Source of the DNA: Fasciola hepatica
Lineage: Eukaryota; Platyhelminthes; Trematoda; Plagiorchiida; Fasciolidae
Reading direction: 5' to 3'
NCBI GenBank assembly: GCA_948099385.1
Contig: CANUEZ040000184.1
Location: forward strand, 62,001-126,000
Length of the DNA: 64,000 nt
Position numbers and translations under genes: made by a program. Of the stretch, positions 1 through 12,259 are shown piece by piece (position 1 is the first letter of the stretch; each line of letters begins with the position of its first letter). The notes beneath the pieces are model-generated. The model had not been told where the DNA came from. It did not search any database and saw only the letters and a list, made by a program, of their open reading frames with translations.

Positions 1-87
1 GATCGTCTAGCACTTACTGTGAGAGATTCACACTGACCTACACAGGACGCACTCGAATCTCGGCCGCAAATTTGGAGATATTCACGG

Positions 88-554
<467 letters not shown>

Positions 555-767
555 AATGACTATCGTTTTCGAACCGGGTTTGTTTAGGTGTGTTCTTATC
601 GTGTACTCGTTCAATGGTAGCACAAATTACGTAAAACTCGGTTTTGTTTGCAAGTAATTTGATAGCTTCCGAAAGCGCAAAAGTGAAAGCTGGTATGCAA
701 TCTCCTTGGATCGAGCAGGGCTTCCTGTGCGCAGCGAAATGTGATCGGGTAAAGTTCGAATCAAGGT

Positions 768-782
768 GTGCGTGTGTGTGTG

Positions 783-813
<31 letters not shown>
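768..813. repeat. TG dinucleotide microsatellite
   Basis: An alternating TG run broken twice by CG steps. It lies in sequence with no recognisable gene. Confidence 0.9.
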
Positions 814-841
814 ACGCCAGCGTCAGGATGGCTTCCAATGA

Positions 842-1405
842 GCGCGGATCAATAGGACTATCAGAATGTTAGATTAGGTGCTTTTTGTGATCAACTCGGA
901 ATTTGATCAAGCCATTCAACAGTACCGAAATTTTGGCTCTATTGCCAACATTTTTGACAATACTGTGTTACTCAAATATCAGAAACACTAAACACATTCT
1001 TATTTCTTTTAGGGAGTTATAAGTCTTCAAGACTTGCCCATTCCATTGTCTCCTTTTCCTGTACTTCCACATCTCGATGTAACTTTTGATTCGTCCACCA
1101 AGGGTACAGTGCACACCAGGTGATTAGACCAGCTCTGCTTCATACGCTCTAAAACTTGGCATTTGTGTGTGAAATGCACACGAAAGCTTTGGACCCTTCG
1201 GTATTGTTGTGCTCGAATACAGTGGGGAAGCTGAATCCGCAATGGTAATTTCAGTTGTGGGTGAATTTTAATCTGAACAAGTTGCGGCAGTGAAGACACG
1301 TTTTATAAACGTCATTATCTCGATATAAATAGCTCTCCGGGGTAATTTATAATTGAGGAATAGGTCATGGGTGTTTATTATTATTTGCCTGAGCACGAGT
1401 GCCCA
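842..1405. other. Unassigned sequence
   Basis: AT-rich unique-looking DNA. Short open frames are present but none shows a recognisable domain. It ends where the SINE-B copy begins. Confidence 0.5.
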
Positions 1406-1409
1406 TGTT

Positions 1410-1615
1410 GCTATTAGGGATAACTGGCAGTCAGACCCCTGAGACTTGAAGTGGAGAACTACGTAAGGTCCCAATAGGTCAAGAGTGGTAGCAGGCCGAA
1501 CGACAGTGGACTACTTTCTACCACCAAAGTAACCGGTGATAGTGGGGAATCAAATCGCTGACCTTCGAGGTGGTAAGCAAAGGCTCTAAACCACTCGGCC
1601 ACTACCGGCTATGAA
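1410..1615 (-). repeat. tRNA-derived SINE, family B, copy 1
   Basis: On the minus strand the right end reads as a tRNA-like head. It has an A-box-like TGGCCGAGTGGTTTAGAGC and, about 35 bases later, a B-box-like GATTTGATTCCCC. The roughly 130-base body that follows matches the plus-strand copy at 28240-28445, including the segments around GGTGGTAG and GGTTCTCCAC (here AGTTCTCCAC). The head resembles a Ser/Leu-type tRNA. Two copies with the same head-plus-body arrangement support a SINE over a tRNA gene. Confidence 0.72.
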
Positions 1616-1804
1616 GATAAGTTCATAAAATGGTGAAAAGGTTGAAAAGTCTTATCAGGTTATCTTAGTCATGGGGGACCTATCAGACTTGTGAGTGGGG
1701 TCCACGGGACCAACCCTTCCGATTTCGCAGATGACAGGGCCAATACCTGTGATATGGTCATATACTCTCATTCAGACTCCTTATTCGCCTAACTGGTGAA
1801 TGAG

Positions 1805-1920
1805 TACTGCTGGTGATTCCTAACAAGGATTAAAACAACTGTACAGTGCTTGGTTGGTCTGCAACGGTGAACAGAGCAAGATGTATCACATTATACAAAT
1901 CTATCCCCCTACTACTCATA
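1805..1920 (+). repeat. SINE family A, 3' fragment
   Basis: This matches the 3' half of the SINE-A copies at 8305-8530 and 18120-18215: TGATTCCTAACAAGGAT, then ACTGTACAGTGCTT, then a terminal CCTACTACTCAT. The tRNA-like head is absent or unrecognisable, so this is a truncated copy. Confidence 0.7.
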
Positions 1921-2587
1921 TTCTTGTAGCTGTTCATGCTTGCCGTGCACTTTTTCAGAATACATCATGCTAGTGCATGTTTGTTTTCGTTCTTCTCATC
2001 GAATTCGAGACACAGTATCCAGCCGTCGAAGTGAAACTTTTACTCAGAAAACTTTATCAGATTTGATAGTCCAAGATTTTTATTGTTTAAAACTTCATTC
2101 CCCACGGATTATCGACAGTCCAATACCCCGCGAAAAACCATGGAAACTGTGTTTACCTGGCTTGTTAGCAATTATCTGCTACGATGCATATCCATCGGGT
2201 TCCACCTGGGACCCACTAGTGATGGGGCGGGATGATTGTTCATGCCAGAGTATGAATTTCTCGACGAGTGAGAGGACTTTCACCGAGAAAAATCAGCTTC
2301 AAATGATTCGGATTAGTCGTTAGATTTGTTCTGTCCAGTTCGTATTGTCTGTCAAGGCAACGACAACAACAGAACTATATGGTAACCGACCAGTAACAAG
2401 TCAATCGAAATGGGCGATCGAACCGCACGCGGCTCGGACCGCAGTCGGAAATTGGTTAGATGTGAAGTTGCCGAATCTGTCTCCCCTGGGCCTAGTGACG
2501 GTGGATTCATGGTGGATACGCATGATGATTCATTCAACCCTAGCCTGCCACACCTCGATTACACGTCTACCTGACAGAGAGGGGGCG

Positions 2588-2625
<38 letters not shown>

Positions 2626-3895
2626 TAAGAAAGTGGGATTCGAGCCAAGTGGTCAGTTGGTTTGCCCCGGAGACCAAAACACCCTTGCGCACACGGGGCT
2701 GGCTAGAATTGAACTGTCGATTGGCTTGGTCATCTATGTGCCTGGGATTAGGGGTGGAGGCAGCCCGGGCGTGCAGGCCCTTCACCATTCACTTAGGCAT
2801 GTGCGTTGTGTGTCCACGCTAGCCTTGTTAAACGTGAGTCGTATCACCTTACTCCGCCTTGATTCCAAAGAGTGCAGGGGTTGGGTGAACGGACCGGCGG
2901 ATGAACGAACGGGGTTTCTCTGATTTACAATGGATACACTTCCAGCTATCGTAAATATCATGGATCACCGGATTCTGTGGATTGCGAATAATGCCGCACC
3001 AGACCTGTGGCATTTTACGGTTCCCAGTTTAGGCTAGTCGGTTATTCGGTCAAAATAGTCCAACTGATCAAAATACTATGTGATTTGAATCGCTTGAGAG
3101 AGGACGGCTCTGATTTGATCTGGTTTCGAGAGGCTGAACTTCTTTCACGATGCACAACACCGATTATTCATGTTTTCTCTGTTTTCTCTGATGGGGATAA
3201 ATGAAGCACCAAGTCCCTTGCACGGTTGTGCTAGTTCGGTTTTCCGTGCCACTGATTAAAACGTGACCTCAACTGAACTCAGAAAAAGGGAATTTTTCAC
3301 TTGTTGACCCAATTTTTGTTGGTCATTTTGACCATCAATTCCATCACTGCCAGCAGAGCGAAAGCCTGCGTCTGAACATTAACATGCTGGTTGATAAAAC
3401 CATCACTTGACTCGACTTGAAAATGTTACTTCCTCGAGCGAGATTCCGTAACATAACGTCCAATCCCGAAGCTTCCCTCATCAATCGATCCATTGTTTAT
3501 GGATAAATCTAGCGACTGATAGCTTAAGCATTAAAAAGGAAAATGTATCGTTGCAATTTTTTTTTATTTTTCTGCAACACGAAGTTTCCATCCGTCCTTT
3601 TTATTTTGTCCCTCAACGATAAATCGATCGATCGATTAGTTCATCGATCTGATCCGCTAAAAATGTCCCCTCGAAAGTAGCTTTCGAAGCAAACATTGGA
3701 TACGAAACCTTTTCCTCCATCATGAATCCTCGTATAAAATTTTGTACTTTTTAAGAGTTAAGCCCAATGGTAATGTAATTCAACATAAAAATTGTTTGTC
3801 ACGATGGCGCAGTGAGATAGTATGGCTCATGTGATATGAGTGAACGCTACCGAGTCAATCACTTCCTTTTGTTCAGCGCTGCGATTTGTTGCTCC
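1921..3895. other. Unassigned sequence with a GA microsatellite
   Basis: The open frames here (for example plus strand 1940-2323 and 2345-2923) have no recognisable domain. A GA run of about 33 bases sits at 2590-2622. The stretch 2640-2920 is more GC-rich than its surroundings and may be another repeat, but no second copy is visible in this window. Confidence 0.45.
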
Positions 3896-3899
3896 ACTT

Positions 3900-4095
3900 C
3901 TTCTTCAACTTTCTTACTGTTTATTTTTTTAATCTTTTTATTTACTTCTTTTAATTGTGTAATAATGGTGAACTGTTTCAGGATGTTACAGTAAGAGGCC
4001 GTCAAATGGGGAAAGTGACCAGCTGTGGATCAGAGAATCGAACCCCGGACAGATGGATTGAGAGCCCACCACTATGATCGTTTTGTAACTCCCGG
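3900..4095 (-). repeat. tRNA-derived SINE, family E, copy 1
   Basis: On the minus strand a B-box-like GGGGTTCGATTCTC is followed by a body containing GGTCACTTTCCCC. The copy ends in an A-rich tail (AATAAAAAGATTAAAA near 3925-3945). The same head, body and A-rich tail order recurs at 6700-6872, 19290-19455 and 50215-50400, always on the minus strand. The A-rich 3' end fits retroposition. Confidence 0.62.
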
Positions 4096-4990
4096 TCAAG
4101 AGTGATTTTCTCGAATTCGACATGGTATGTTTACAAGATATTGGATTACAGCTGGGTAGAGCATCCTTGAAATCTAGCTCAACAAGTTCTGGTTATTTTT
4201 TGAAAACCACTTATCAAAACGGGACACTTTTGCTGTTTTATTTACTCAAACACTGTCTTCCATAATGGCACCTCTGATTCTCAGATTTGATCGCCTTTTT
4301 TAGCGGGTAATTCATACAAAACTAAAATATTATTAAATTTCCAAGGGACGTGGGAATCAATCAGATATGATTCCGCTCCAAGATAGACTGGATCGGGCGC
4401 TGCAACACCTTTCAGTTTGTTTATTTATTTGAACTCACGTGCCTGTAGCTGTCGGACGACCTTGACAGTCCTCTTATCGATGCGGTAGCTCATTCACTTG
4501 TGTCGGTCGCTTTAAGTCGTGGTGGGTTGTAGCCGACTCCCTCCGAACACGTACTTGCATGCTTGGATGAGTGGGGCTCTCTCTATCCGCCTGCGATCCC
4601 TACAAGCAGCTATTCCCATCTCATCGCACGGGAAGGCACGCGTTACCGTGGTTGTCAGTTTGCATTGAGTTGAGCAGTAGGTGGCACGGGTGTGTGATAT
4701 GAAGGCGGACGTGCCAGAGCCTGATTTCATCTCTCGCTGAGATAAAACAAGCAACGCGTAACAATCTGTCGATCATTTTTCTTCCCAAATAACCTAGTGT
4801 TTTGACTGAAATGGATGGATATCAACCAGCCCAACAGTGCATAAGGAATCGAAAGAGGTATTTGCGCTCGGAAGTGACTTCGGGACCTCAAGGTCCTCGG
4901 CTAGCGTTGATGACCACTTTTGACGAAATGCTGCAATGCTCAGTCACCCCGCGGTGGTGTTTACGGATGCTTTCGAGCAGGTATCTGGTC
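4096..4990. other. Unassigned sequence
   Basis: No recognisable gene. The minus-strand frame 4512-4754 and plus-strand frame 4802-5056 show no domain I can name. Confidence 0.4.
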
Positions 4991-4994
4991 ACGC

Positions 4995-5255
4995 GGCTGA
5001 TGTATATTTCACGAAATGCTATTACATCCACCCTAGTTTTTTATATTCACTTTTGAACTAAGCCGTTAAGAGGGACCATATTTGGCACGCTAATGGATTA
5101 ACCCATTAATATTCTTATTCTACTCACAGATTTAAACCATGGAACAAATTGTTCGATTTATCCCGAAACATGTTCCTGAAAGGGGGAGAAGACCAAGTAA
5201 ACCCACCTCCAGGCGAGTGGTAAAAACAACCAGCTGGTTACGAAACACTGTGACC
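4995..5255. repeat. Tc1/mariner-like terminal region, copy T1
   Basis: Reading rightwards, the markers CACGAAATGCT, TTTGGCACG, TTAACCCA and CGATTTATCCCGAAA occur in order. The same order precedes the transposase start at 16655-17040 and 23580-23970. Here the sequence lies beyond the 3' end of a minus-strand transposase, so the same inward-reading sequence is found at opposite ends of the gene. That is what a long terminal inverted repeat would give. Confidence 0.5.
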
Positions 5256-5262
5256 TGTATTA

Positions 5263-5505
5263 CTAATGGCTACAACTCAACACAATGCTTTCAGTTATAT
5301 TTCGAATAGTCTCAAGTTCTGTGCTGTCCCACGCGTCGAGGATGGTGGACATCAGCTGGTGTAAAGTGACGATGACTCGCCTGGTAAACGGAACCCAGAG
5401 GTTTTCCGTTGGGTCCAAGTTTGGACTGTGAACTGGAAAGTTCAAGGTCTTGATATTCCGATACAGTGGCCATATTCTGGTGAATTTGGCTGTATTTATA
5501 GCCAC
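5263..5505 (-). pseudogene. Tc1/mariner transposase, C-terminal fragment
   Basis: The minus-strand translation contains SPNLDPTENLW, matching the Tc1 signature (SPDLNPIENLW) that carries the last acidic residue of the DDE triad. It continues into ILDAWDSTELETIRN, typical of the Tc1 C-terminus. The catalytic glutamate is retained. Only about 80 of the usual roughly 340 residues remain and no upstream catalytic domain is visible to the right, so this is a decayed copy. It lies beside the terminal-repeat-like sequence at 4995-5255. Confidence 0.8.
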
Positions 5506-5519
5506 GAAGTCATGCTGAA

Positions 5520-6290
5520 AGATTATGGACTATAAACGATTTTCCGGAATCATGGGAAGCAAAAATGCGTTCAGTGTTCCGGTATGTGAATTAGCTGTCT
5601 GCATTCCCTCTAGAACTAGTAGTTAGGTTCTTTGTTCTCACGATCACTACTATGACCCTCACCGAGCTACTACCAAAAGTTTTAGAACAGATACCCAGCA
5701 TGCTCTTACAGAAATCGTGCCCGTGGTTGACTATCCTATCGGGATGATCCAATATAGACTTTTACTCATTGCTAAATATCTTATTATTTCATTAAGCTTT
5801 CCATTCGATGTGATTTTTGATGCATTACTGTTGATCTTGAAAGTGACGGTCAGTCATCTAGGTCACTGGTTCCATCTTTCTGCGCTGCTGAAGTGATACG
5901 GATTGTAGAAATAGCTGTACACACCGACCCGTTAAATTCACTTGTACGGACCACGGCAGTTCTGATGAACTCGTTCGAAACTCCACGCAAGGGTCATCAC
6001 CTGTTCGGAGATTCTTCCATGAATTCCACGTTTTCTACCAACAACTTAGTGTTTCATATCTTTCAGACAGTCAAGAATAACTAGTGTCGATCCGGAAACT
6101 TTCCTGGAAATCCGGCACATGCTGATTCCTGAGTCTTTACAAGCGAGTATTTTTTCATCTACCTGTTCGAGGAGCAACGGACATCAACCTATCCGTCTGT
6201 TTTGATAAGCGAGGAAGAGGTCTGTGTTTCTAGTCAGACTATATGGACCAGATGAACTTCAATCACGAATCACCATTCAAACCCCGAGTA
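5520..6290. other. Unassigned sequence
   Basis: No recognisable coding or repeat signal apart from short anonymous frames. Confidence 0.4.
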
Positions 6291-6306
6291 TCGTGAGTCA
6301 ACAACG

Positions 6307-6361
6307 ATGAAGGTCATCGCGTTTGTAAGTCTCCTCAGTGTGCTCGCCATTCGTCCAAGGG
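6307..6361 (+). CDS. Candidate first exon encoding a signal peptide
   Basis: An ATG in the context ACAACGATGA opens 18 codons, MKVIAFVSLLSVLAIRPR, then one extra base and a consensus splice donor GTGAGT at 6362. The peptide has a lysine n-region, a roughly 13-residue hydrophobic core and an Arg-Pro-Arg end, as in a secretory signal. Short exons carrying only a signal peptide are known in flatworm secreted-protein genes. A possible partner is an acceptor (CTTTTCAG at 7312-7319) whose phase fits and which would add about 21 codons ending in TGA at 7384. The putative intron contains a SINE-E copy. This rests on splice consensus and hydrophobicity alone; it could be chance. Confidence 0.25.
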
Positions 6362-6699
6362 GTGAGTTTCATTAGCACTTCTCAACCTTGCGGGCAAATT
6401 TTCCGGGATAAATCCAATTATTCGTCTCGATTTAAATTTGTGTGTATAGTAGGAATAATGTTGCATTGACACATAAGCGTACCAAATTTAGTCACCCTCA
6501 GTGGTCTGGTTCAAAGTATCCATAAAGAATCAGGGCTGACTCAATAGCATTTCGTGACCAGGAGCATACCCTAACGTATTGGTAAAAATAGCGTTTCTTG
6601 CATTATATTTCACTTCAGTGGGACAAGTGAATAAATACACACAAAATTGCCAATCAAAGTACGAGTATCTCTTGGCCGTTGAATTTTCACCAAATATAT

Positions 6700-6872
6700 T
6701 GATCTTGTTCCGTTTCACGTTCCTTCTTTCTTCTATCTTTCTATTTACTTCATTTAATACGTAGTAACAGTACAATATTTCAGAAAAGAAGTTGTGGCCA
6801 ATTACCACTTGCAGATTGGGGAGAGACTGATGGCCGAAGCAGGGTTGGGAGCCCCTCATGATGGCCTTTTGA
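6700..6872 (-). repeat. SINE family E, copy 2
   Basis: The minus strand carries the family E body (TCTCTCCCCAATCTGCAAG, then ATTGTACTGTTACTACG) and an A-rich tail near 6720-6750. The tRNA-like head is lost or very degraded (GCTCCCAACCCTGC). Confidence 0.5.
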
Positions 6873-7319
6873 CTACCGCCAGTGCTATCAACAAGATTGC
6901 TGCTGTTGAGAAATGGAAGTTCCGAAGATAGTTTGTCAATGTGTCAGTTATCATCCCGTGATTCTTCATCCATTACCCAGTGAACATTAGGGCATTTCTT
7001 TCTGTTTCCGTTCTCCAACTGATATCTTTGTTGGATGTTTTTGTTTTACTGCATCAGTGGTGTTTCTTGATTGGTCAGAAAAGGACCTTCATTTGGCACA
7101 TTATCAATCGAGCAATCTGATTGGAGCAGAATGTTTTATAAACCACCGAAGAATTAATCGTAGTTGAGATTCCCATGTCACACGCTGTAACAAGGTACTG
7201 ATTGTTCTTCCCGAAGGATGGGTTTCTGACTATATCCGAATTGAAGATTCTGATGCTCTCGGTTCATTTCGAATTTCGAACACTTTGTGTGATGCTTGAG
7301 GTCATCGACATCTTTTCAG

Positions 7320-7384
7320 GCTTTTATGAAATGGCACGCAGTATCCATAGCACACGCAATACGCACCACAGTAGATTGAAATGA
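7320..7384 (+). CDS. Possible terminal exon pairing with 6307-6361
   Basis: The exon follows a pyrimidine-rich acceptor ending in TTTTCAG. Joined in phase to the exon at 6307-6361 it would encode FYEMARSIHSTRNTHHSRLK and stop. The predicted precursor of 39 residues would be a very small secreted basic peptide. There is no similarity to a family I know, and the intron of about 960 bases is unverified. Confidence 0.15.
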
Positions 7385-7389
7385 CCTGT

Positions 7390-8215
7390 GCGGCTGTGTA
7401 TTGCCTGGATGCTTTTCTGACCTGCACATCAGGTCAGTCGTGCACAGGATTGATTAATGTCCCTCGGGAGCCTAGGGAACCCGATCGTGCGAAAAACAGT
7501 CGTTCATCTTAGCCAGGGCACAAATACCGTGTACCCTTGAAAACAGATCAGTACATTCATGAGGTTTTGCTAATCTTGAACGCGCGATACGCGCGACCTC
7601 GGGGGTTGGGGAACTCCGGAGGCCGAATGATTTGGGCCAGGAGTGAATGAGTGGAGAACTGACCAGAACTGCAAAAGATTCGTCAATCCCTAAGGGGAAA
7701 CTAGGGACGCTGAATATCCGTGTGATCATAGATGCTATTGTGTCACGTGAATGAACCGGCGTAGATCAAACAAAACCCACATTGACAGATGACGAAGAGG
7801 AAAATTTAGAAAGAGTTGGATACACGGGTTTGCCGTTTTTTTTGTTGTCTTTGTTGTTTGCTCATTTGTTTGTTTATTTTTTTGGCTTTTCGTACGTACG
7901 CATACGACCGGGTAAGTCATACATCACACGACTTCAGAGATTTGCCATGAGTGAAAGCAGTCTTTCGGGAAGAAGTTCTGTCAGAGTAGTTCCAACCAAG
8001 GTATCGGTTGGTACGCAGTCCTGATCTCTGGGTGCTGTTTTTTGACTGTGATAAGAAATTCACATTTTATGCTTTCCTTGTGAGTATTCTGGTACTGAGT
8101 GAGTTCACAATGAGTTTTGGATTCGGTATGAATATTCAGTAACATCCCTCCGAGTGTGACTAAGTTACGGTGAAATAATATAGTTACATAATATGTTTCA
8201 TCTTGCAGGGTGAAA
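7390..8215. other. Unassigned sequence
   Basis: A T-rich tract lies at about 7838-7892. No gene was recognised. Confidence 0.4.
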
Positions 8216-8221
8216 GTTCGA

Positions 8222-8530
8222 ACCATTGAAAACCATGGAAGCACTGTATAGTTGTTTATTCCTTGTTAGAAATCGTCAGCTATCGTGTAGTGTATTAATT
8301 CGATAACCCAATGAGAGCCAGCACGGATAGCCTTGTGGTTAAGGTGTTCGATTCACAATTGTTCACCCTTTGTTCGAGTCCCCGTGAGGGGTCGGTGGAT
8401 GTGTCCTGTTGGTAATTCCCAACAAGGATGAAACAGCTGTACAGTGCTTCCATGCATTTCAATGGTGAGTTGAGCGTTGAAGCTGCATGAAGAATCATAT
8501 CATACAAATCTAATCTCCTACTACTCAACT
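8222..8530. repeat. SINE family A composite: minus fragment joined to plus copy
   Basis: 8222-8280 is the reverse complement of the SINE-A 3' part (GAAAACCATGGAAGCACTGTA). It runs straight into the linker end (GTGTAGTGTA) and a plus-strand tRNA-like head at about 8310. The head has A-box-like TAGCCTTGTGGTTAAGG and B-box-like TTCGAGTCCCC. The body GATTCCCAACAAGGATGAAAC and terminal CTCCTACTACTCA follow. This is the same inverted layout as at 17670-18215, with part of the minus arm missing. Confidence 0.75.
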
Positions 8531-8539
8531 GCACATAGT

Positions 8540-8945
8540 AACCAAGCTCTGCAGGTAGTTTATAACGGAATGCCTTCTTTTTACTTAGGCCCCCACAGAG
8601 AAATGATCCATGACAGGAGTCGATCTCTGAGTGGGAAACGGGTTGCTACCATTCAGTGCCAGATACGAAAGGAAGTTACATCATGTAGTGTAGATCTTCA
8701 ACAAACCGCCGATAGCCAATTCGGATAGCCTTGTGACTAGGTTTTAGACCCACAGCCGTTCACCCCTGGTTCGAGTCCCGGGGGGGGGGTGCTCGCCGGA
8801 TGTACACTGCTGATGATTCCCAACAAGGACGAAACAACCGTACAATACTTCCACGGTTTTCAATGGTATGAAGGCTTACTCTACACGCTGAATCATATTA
8901 TGTAAAATTCTAATCTCCTACTACGCATACACATATAATAATATC
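8540..8945 (+). repeat. SINE family A with upstream linker
   Basis: The roughly 170-base linker (8540-8712) contains CTTCTTTTTACTTAGG, CACAGAGAA and ATCATGTAGTGTAGAT, matching 63540-63660 and parts of 15190-15320. The tRNA-like head has GGATAGCCTTGTGACTAGG and GGTTCGAGTCCC, the latter running into ten Gs. The body and CTCCTACTACG end follow. Confidence 0.75.
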
Positions 8946-8949
8946 ATTA

Positions 8950-9595
8950 TTACCAATAGCTCTGTGTTTTAATCTGATAACCTTGTGCTGCGAAAGTACA
9001 AATCATACGATACACTGTAACAAAGAAGGAAATCGACCCACTTAAAAAGTCTTGGAATTGCTACACCAGTGTGGACTAGATGGACTATCGTAGGAAACTC
9101 AGGTAACTGTTGTGATAACATGAACGGGTTTGCCATAAAATTCACGTATTAAGAGAAATAGTATGCAGTTCCTTCATTGTTGCCTCTTCGTTTTCTACCT
9201 GAAAAAGAACTGGGCCAAAATTTTAGCAAAATTGGACACCTTTTCTGGGGCGGAAATGGGCAATAAACTTCCTTAGGGAGGAAGAAGATGAAACGATTGC
9301 CAACTGTCCATAAAGGCTTCAGACAAGAGACATTATCATGGTCTCATTAGGCTAGAACTCATTTATAAACTTGTACAAACTTGAAGCATGAAATACACGT
9401 GTTAAACCAATAGCTTGTTGTTTATTTTGTGCATATGTAGGTGCTTCTTTTGGTTTGTACCTTGTTAGGCCCCAAAGGTAGTGTCGTCTTATATTTGACC
9501 TGAACAGCTTGTTGGAACTATTAACTGGAAACCAGATCCGTGGTAAAACTCTGATCAGGTGTGTGTAGGTCAGCGTGGGTGATTGTCCATCCAGT
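8950..9595. other. Unassigned sequence
   Basis: No gene or repeat was recognised. Confidence 0.4.
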
Positions 9596-9599
9596 CGAT

Positions 9600-9600
9600 A

Positions 9601-9676
<76 letters not shown>

Positions 9677-9702
9677 CGATGATGATGATGATGATGATGA
9701 TG

Positions 9703-9745
<43 letters not shown>

Positions 9746-9755
9746 TAATAATAAT
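9600..9755. repeat. Compound ATG/AAT trinucleotide microsatellite
   Basis: About 34 ATG units with single GTG and ACG variants pass directly into about 13 AAT/ATA units and a short ATG/AAT tail. Open frames across it (polyAsp, polyAsn, polyHis, polyIle) are by-products of the repeat. Confidence 0.95.
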
Positions 9756-9759
9756 AGTG

Positions 9760-12035
9760 TGCGGCTTTTGAACTACGAAACACTGCTCATGAACGGTGAG
9801 AAATACCGTAGACTCTTCGATCACCAATGGATTAGGTTATCATTACTGTTTCCTATCATATACGGGGTGGAAACGCTTGTTGGTACTACTGTGTCCCCAA
9901 ACCCATGTGCTTTCTATCCGCAAACCGATCCACAGGTACGGAAAATCCAGACTCGCCGATCAAACGGATGACCGGGCAAAATTCCTCTTTCAGTAAGGAA
10001 TGATGAGACCATATTAATTTCTGCTTCTCATATGGTACGCAAAGAGACTGCCGTCAGTGTGCTTGCATAATAAAATCCTTTCAGGGCTGTTTGTTCGATC
10101 TCGTATTTACGTAGCTCCCGCTACATTTCGTATTTCTCATGTAATATATAGTTATAATTCGATGATCGATTTTGCTTCCGTAGGCAGATTTTGGTTTTTT
10201 TAATGCGCGATTACTTGGTCGGTTTTAATCACAGACGAAGAGATATTTTGTATCAACTGAACTTTGGCTCACTTGCAAAATCGACGGAGGTTTATCCCAG
10301 CCGTACTGTTTACAGTTTGCCCATTATAAAGTTTTAAAAAATGTCGAGCTGTTTTTTTTGTTTTTGCCTCGTTTCGTGGAAAAACGCCAAAACTCCCAAA
10401 CGTTTCATCTTCCGTAATCTGTAACGATACTGCCCGTTTATCACCCCAAATGGGATGGATGAATCAGATCGGACCACTTTTATGGCACCTCCCCGAGCTG
10501 ATCTGTTTCAACTAGGTATCTCGTCAGTGAGCTCGGAGGCCAATCGAGTTTGACGTTAGTATCGTTTGCACACATTATCAGATCTAATACTTATGAAAAT
10601 TCCCACGGAACACGTTGAGAACAAAACGGCGTGGACAACTAGCTCGTTTTCAGTTATTCGTTCTCATACTAACACATAACACTAAATATGACTCGCAAAA
10701 CTGCAAAGGGGAATGATCATCCAAATCTGTCTGTGCACGTGCGTGTGCACGTCTGAAACAGTGAAGAATGCTCCAATTATCAGATCTCATCATTACCAGA
10801 GACACATTATGCAACTCGTAGTTGAATGTCTATGCCCCACCCGGCGTCGAATCAACCTGAACCACATTCCAAAGGTGATTACGTCGTTGTCTTGCCTCTT
10901 CCTAAGGATGAAGTGACTTGTGCGTTTGTGTGTGGAAGAGAGATTTTTCCTAACCAATTATTTGGGGATACAGTGGCGCGTTTCCGCCCCGTACAAATTT
11001 GGCATTTATACGACTTAACGGTTCACTTCGTTTTGTGGCGATTGCCACACTCCAAGCAATGGGGACAAATATTAATCAAGCCATTCTTTTTTCTGTTTTG
11101 AATTCTTGCTTAGAACCAGGTCATAGCACTGTATGCACGGTTGAATTAGGACACTGAACGATGTTGCCGTCACCCTTCACTCTCTCCCCCCACCTCATCT
11201 TGCTTTTCCTGGGAGCTGGGGGTACTATATCCAGTGTGGCGATTCCATATTGGATCACAGATCACCTATAGACATGTAATCATCCACACGCTCACAGTCA
11301 TGTTGACACCGCATCACGGTTCACTTCTCCGTGGCCGTAACGATCGCATGTGATGGTAGCTTGCGTTTGTTAGTCGGTCGATCCATATAGTTTTGTATGT
11401 GTGTGCATGTGGGTGCGCACGTGCGTGCGTGCTTGCGTGCGCATTATTGAAATGCGACAACAGCTGTTCGTACTGGGTCGTATTATCAAAAATAGTAGAA
11501 GCTCCCGTGGACAACAATCAGGACACACAAAAAAGTGGGTTCCATCCTGGTCCTAGGAGAACGTTGTGCCAAGGTCACAAAAATAAATCATGCGCTTCTG
11601 TGTACGACTTTTTGCTGTTCATGATCATGTAGTTCTGAACTCCCTACTCCCTCCACCCTTGGGGATTCCTCAAGTTGCGTCTGTTCTTGCACAGCTATCA
11701 TCATTTTCACCAAAACCATCACCACCACCATAAACGTAACCATCTTTCAGTAGCCTATCTCCGTCTACTTCCACACACTATTCGCTGCGGTGAAAAGCGA
11801 TCGTACGGGACCGCTACATTTGTTTTCCCAGCCAATACGAAAGCCAATTTGTAGATGGCATCTGTCCACCATATGAAACTGTTCCAAAACTGTTTTCTCT
11901 AAAGAGGTCGATATTCATTAGCCCAAGGAACATAGTCCGTTTGTAGCAAAAATTGAAAATGTCAAATGGACGAATTCACCAGTATTCTAAGTGCGTCACA
12001 AAGCAGCGAGTCATTTTACATCTCTGTCTCCGATA
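9760..12035. other. Unassigned sequence
   Basis: Anonymous DNA with short open frames and a degenerate TG-rich tract near 11395-11440. The frame 10826-11101 shows no domain or convincing splice boundaries. Confidence 0.4.
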
Positions 12036-12041
12036 GTTATA

Positions 12042-12250
12042 CTAATTTTGTTTTGGTTGACTGTCCTTTGGACTCCACATTTCCCGCACAAAACTCAGGC
12101 CATCCGACCAACCTGCACTCGGAAGCACCAGACTCGAGTTTCGCTCTTGTTGAAGCTCATCAATGGCGCATATCCTCCGCCACCCCCAGGGTTTAGAATC
12201 CGGGCCCTTTAATCCCGAAGGTGTGTGTGTTACCATCGCGCCACCCCGCT
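12042..12250 (-). repeat. tRNA-derived SINE, family C, copy 1
   Basis: From about 12250 leftwards on the minus strand there is an A-box-like GGTGGCGCGATGGTAACAC and a degenerate B-box-like GGATTCTAAACCC. The body includes CAACAAGAGCGAAACTCGAG and GGTGCTTCC. The tail is GGACAGTCAACCAAAACAAAA. It is about 80% identical by eye to the copy at 45439-45766 but lacks that copy's inverted 5' arm. Confidence 0.75.
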
Positions 12251-12259
12251 GCCGTCCGC

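Noticed and set aside
1540..1612. Possible functional Ser/Leu tRNA gene on the minus strand.
   Set aside because: A and B boxes are present, but the stems do not pair convincingly, and the same head with the same downstream body recurs at 28240, which indicates a SINE.
2345..2923. 192-codon plus-strand frame containing a poly-Arg/Glu stretch.
   Set aside because: The charged stretch is a GA microsatellite, and no domain is visible on either side.
9352..9971. Poly-His, poly-Asp/Asn and poly-Ile frames.
   Set aside because: Products of the compound trinucleotide repeat at 9600-9755.
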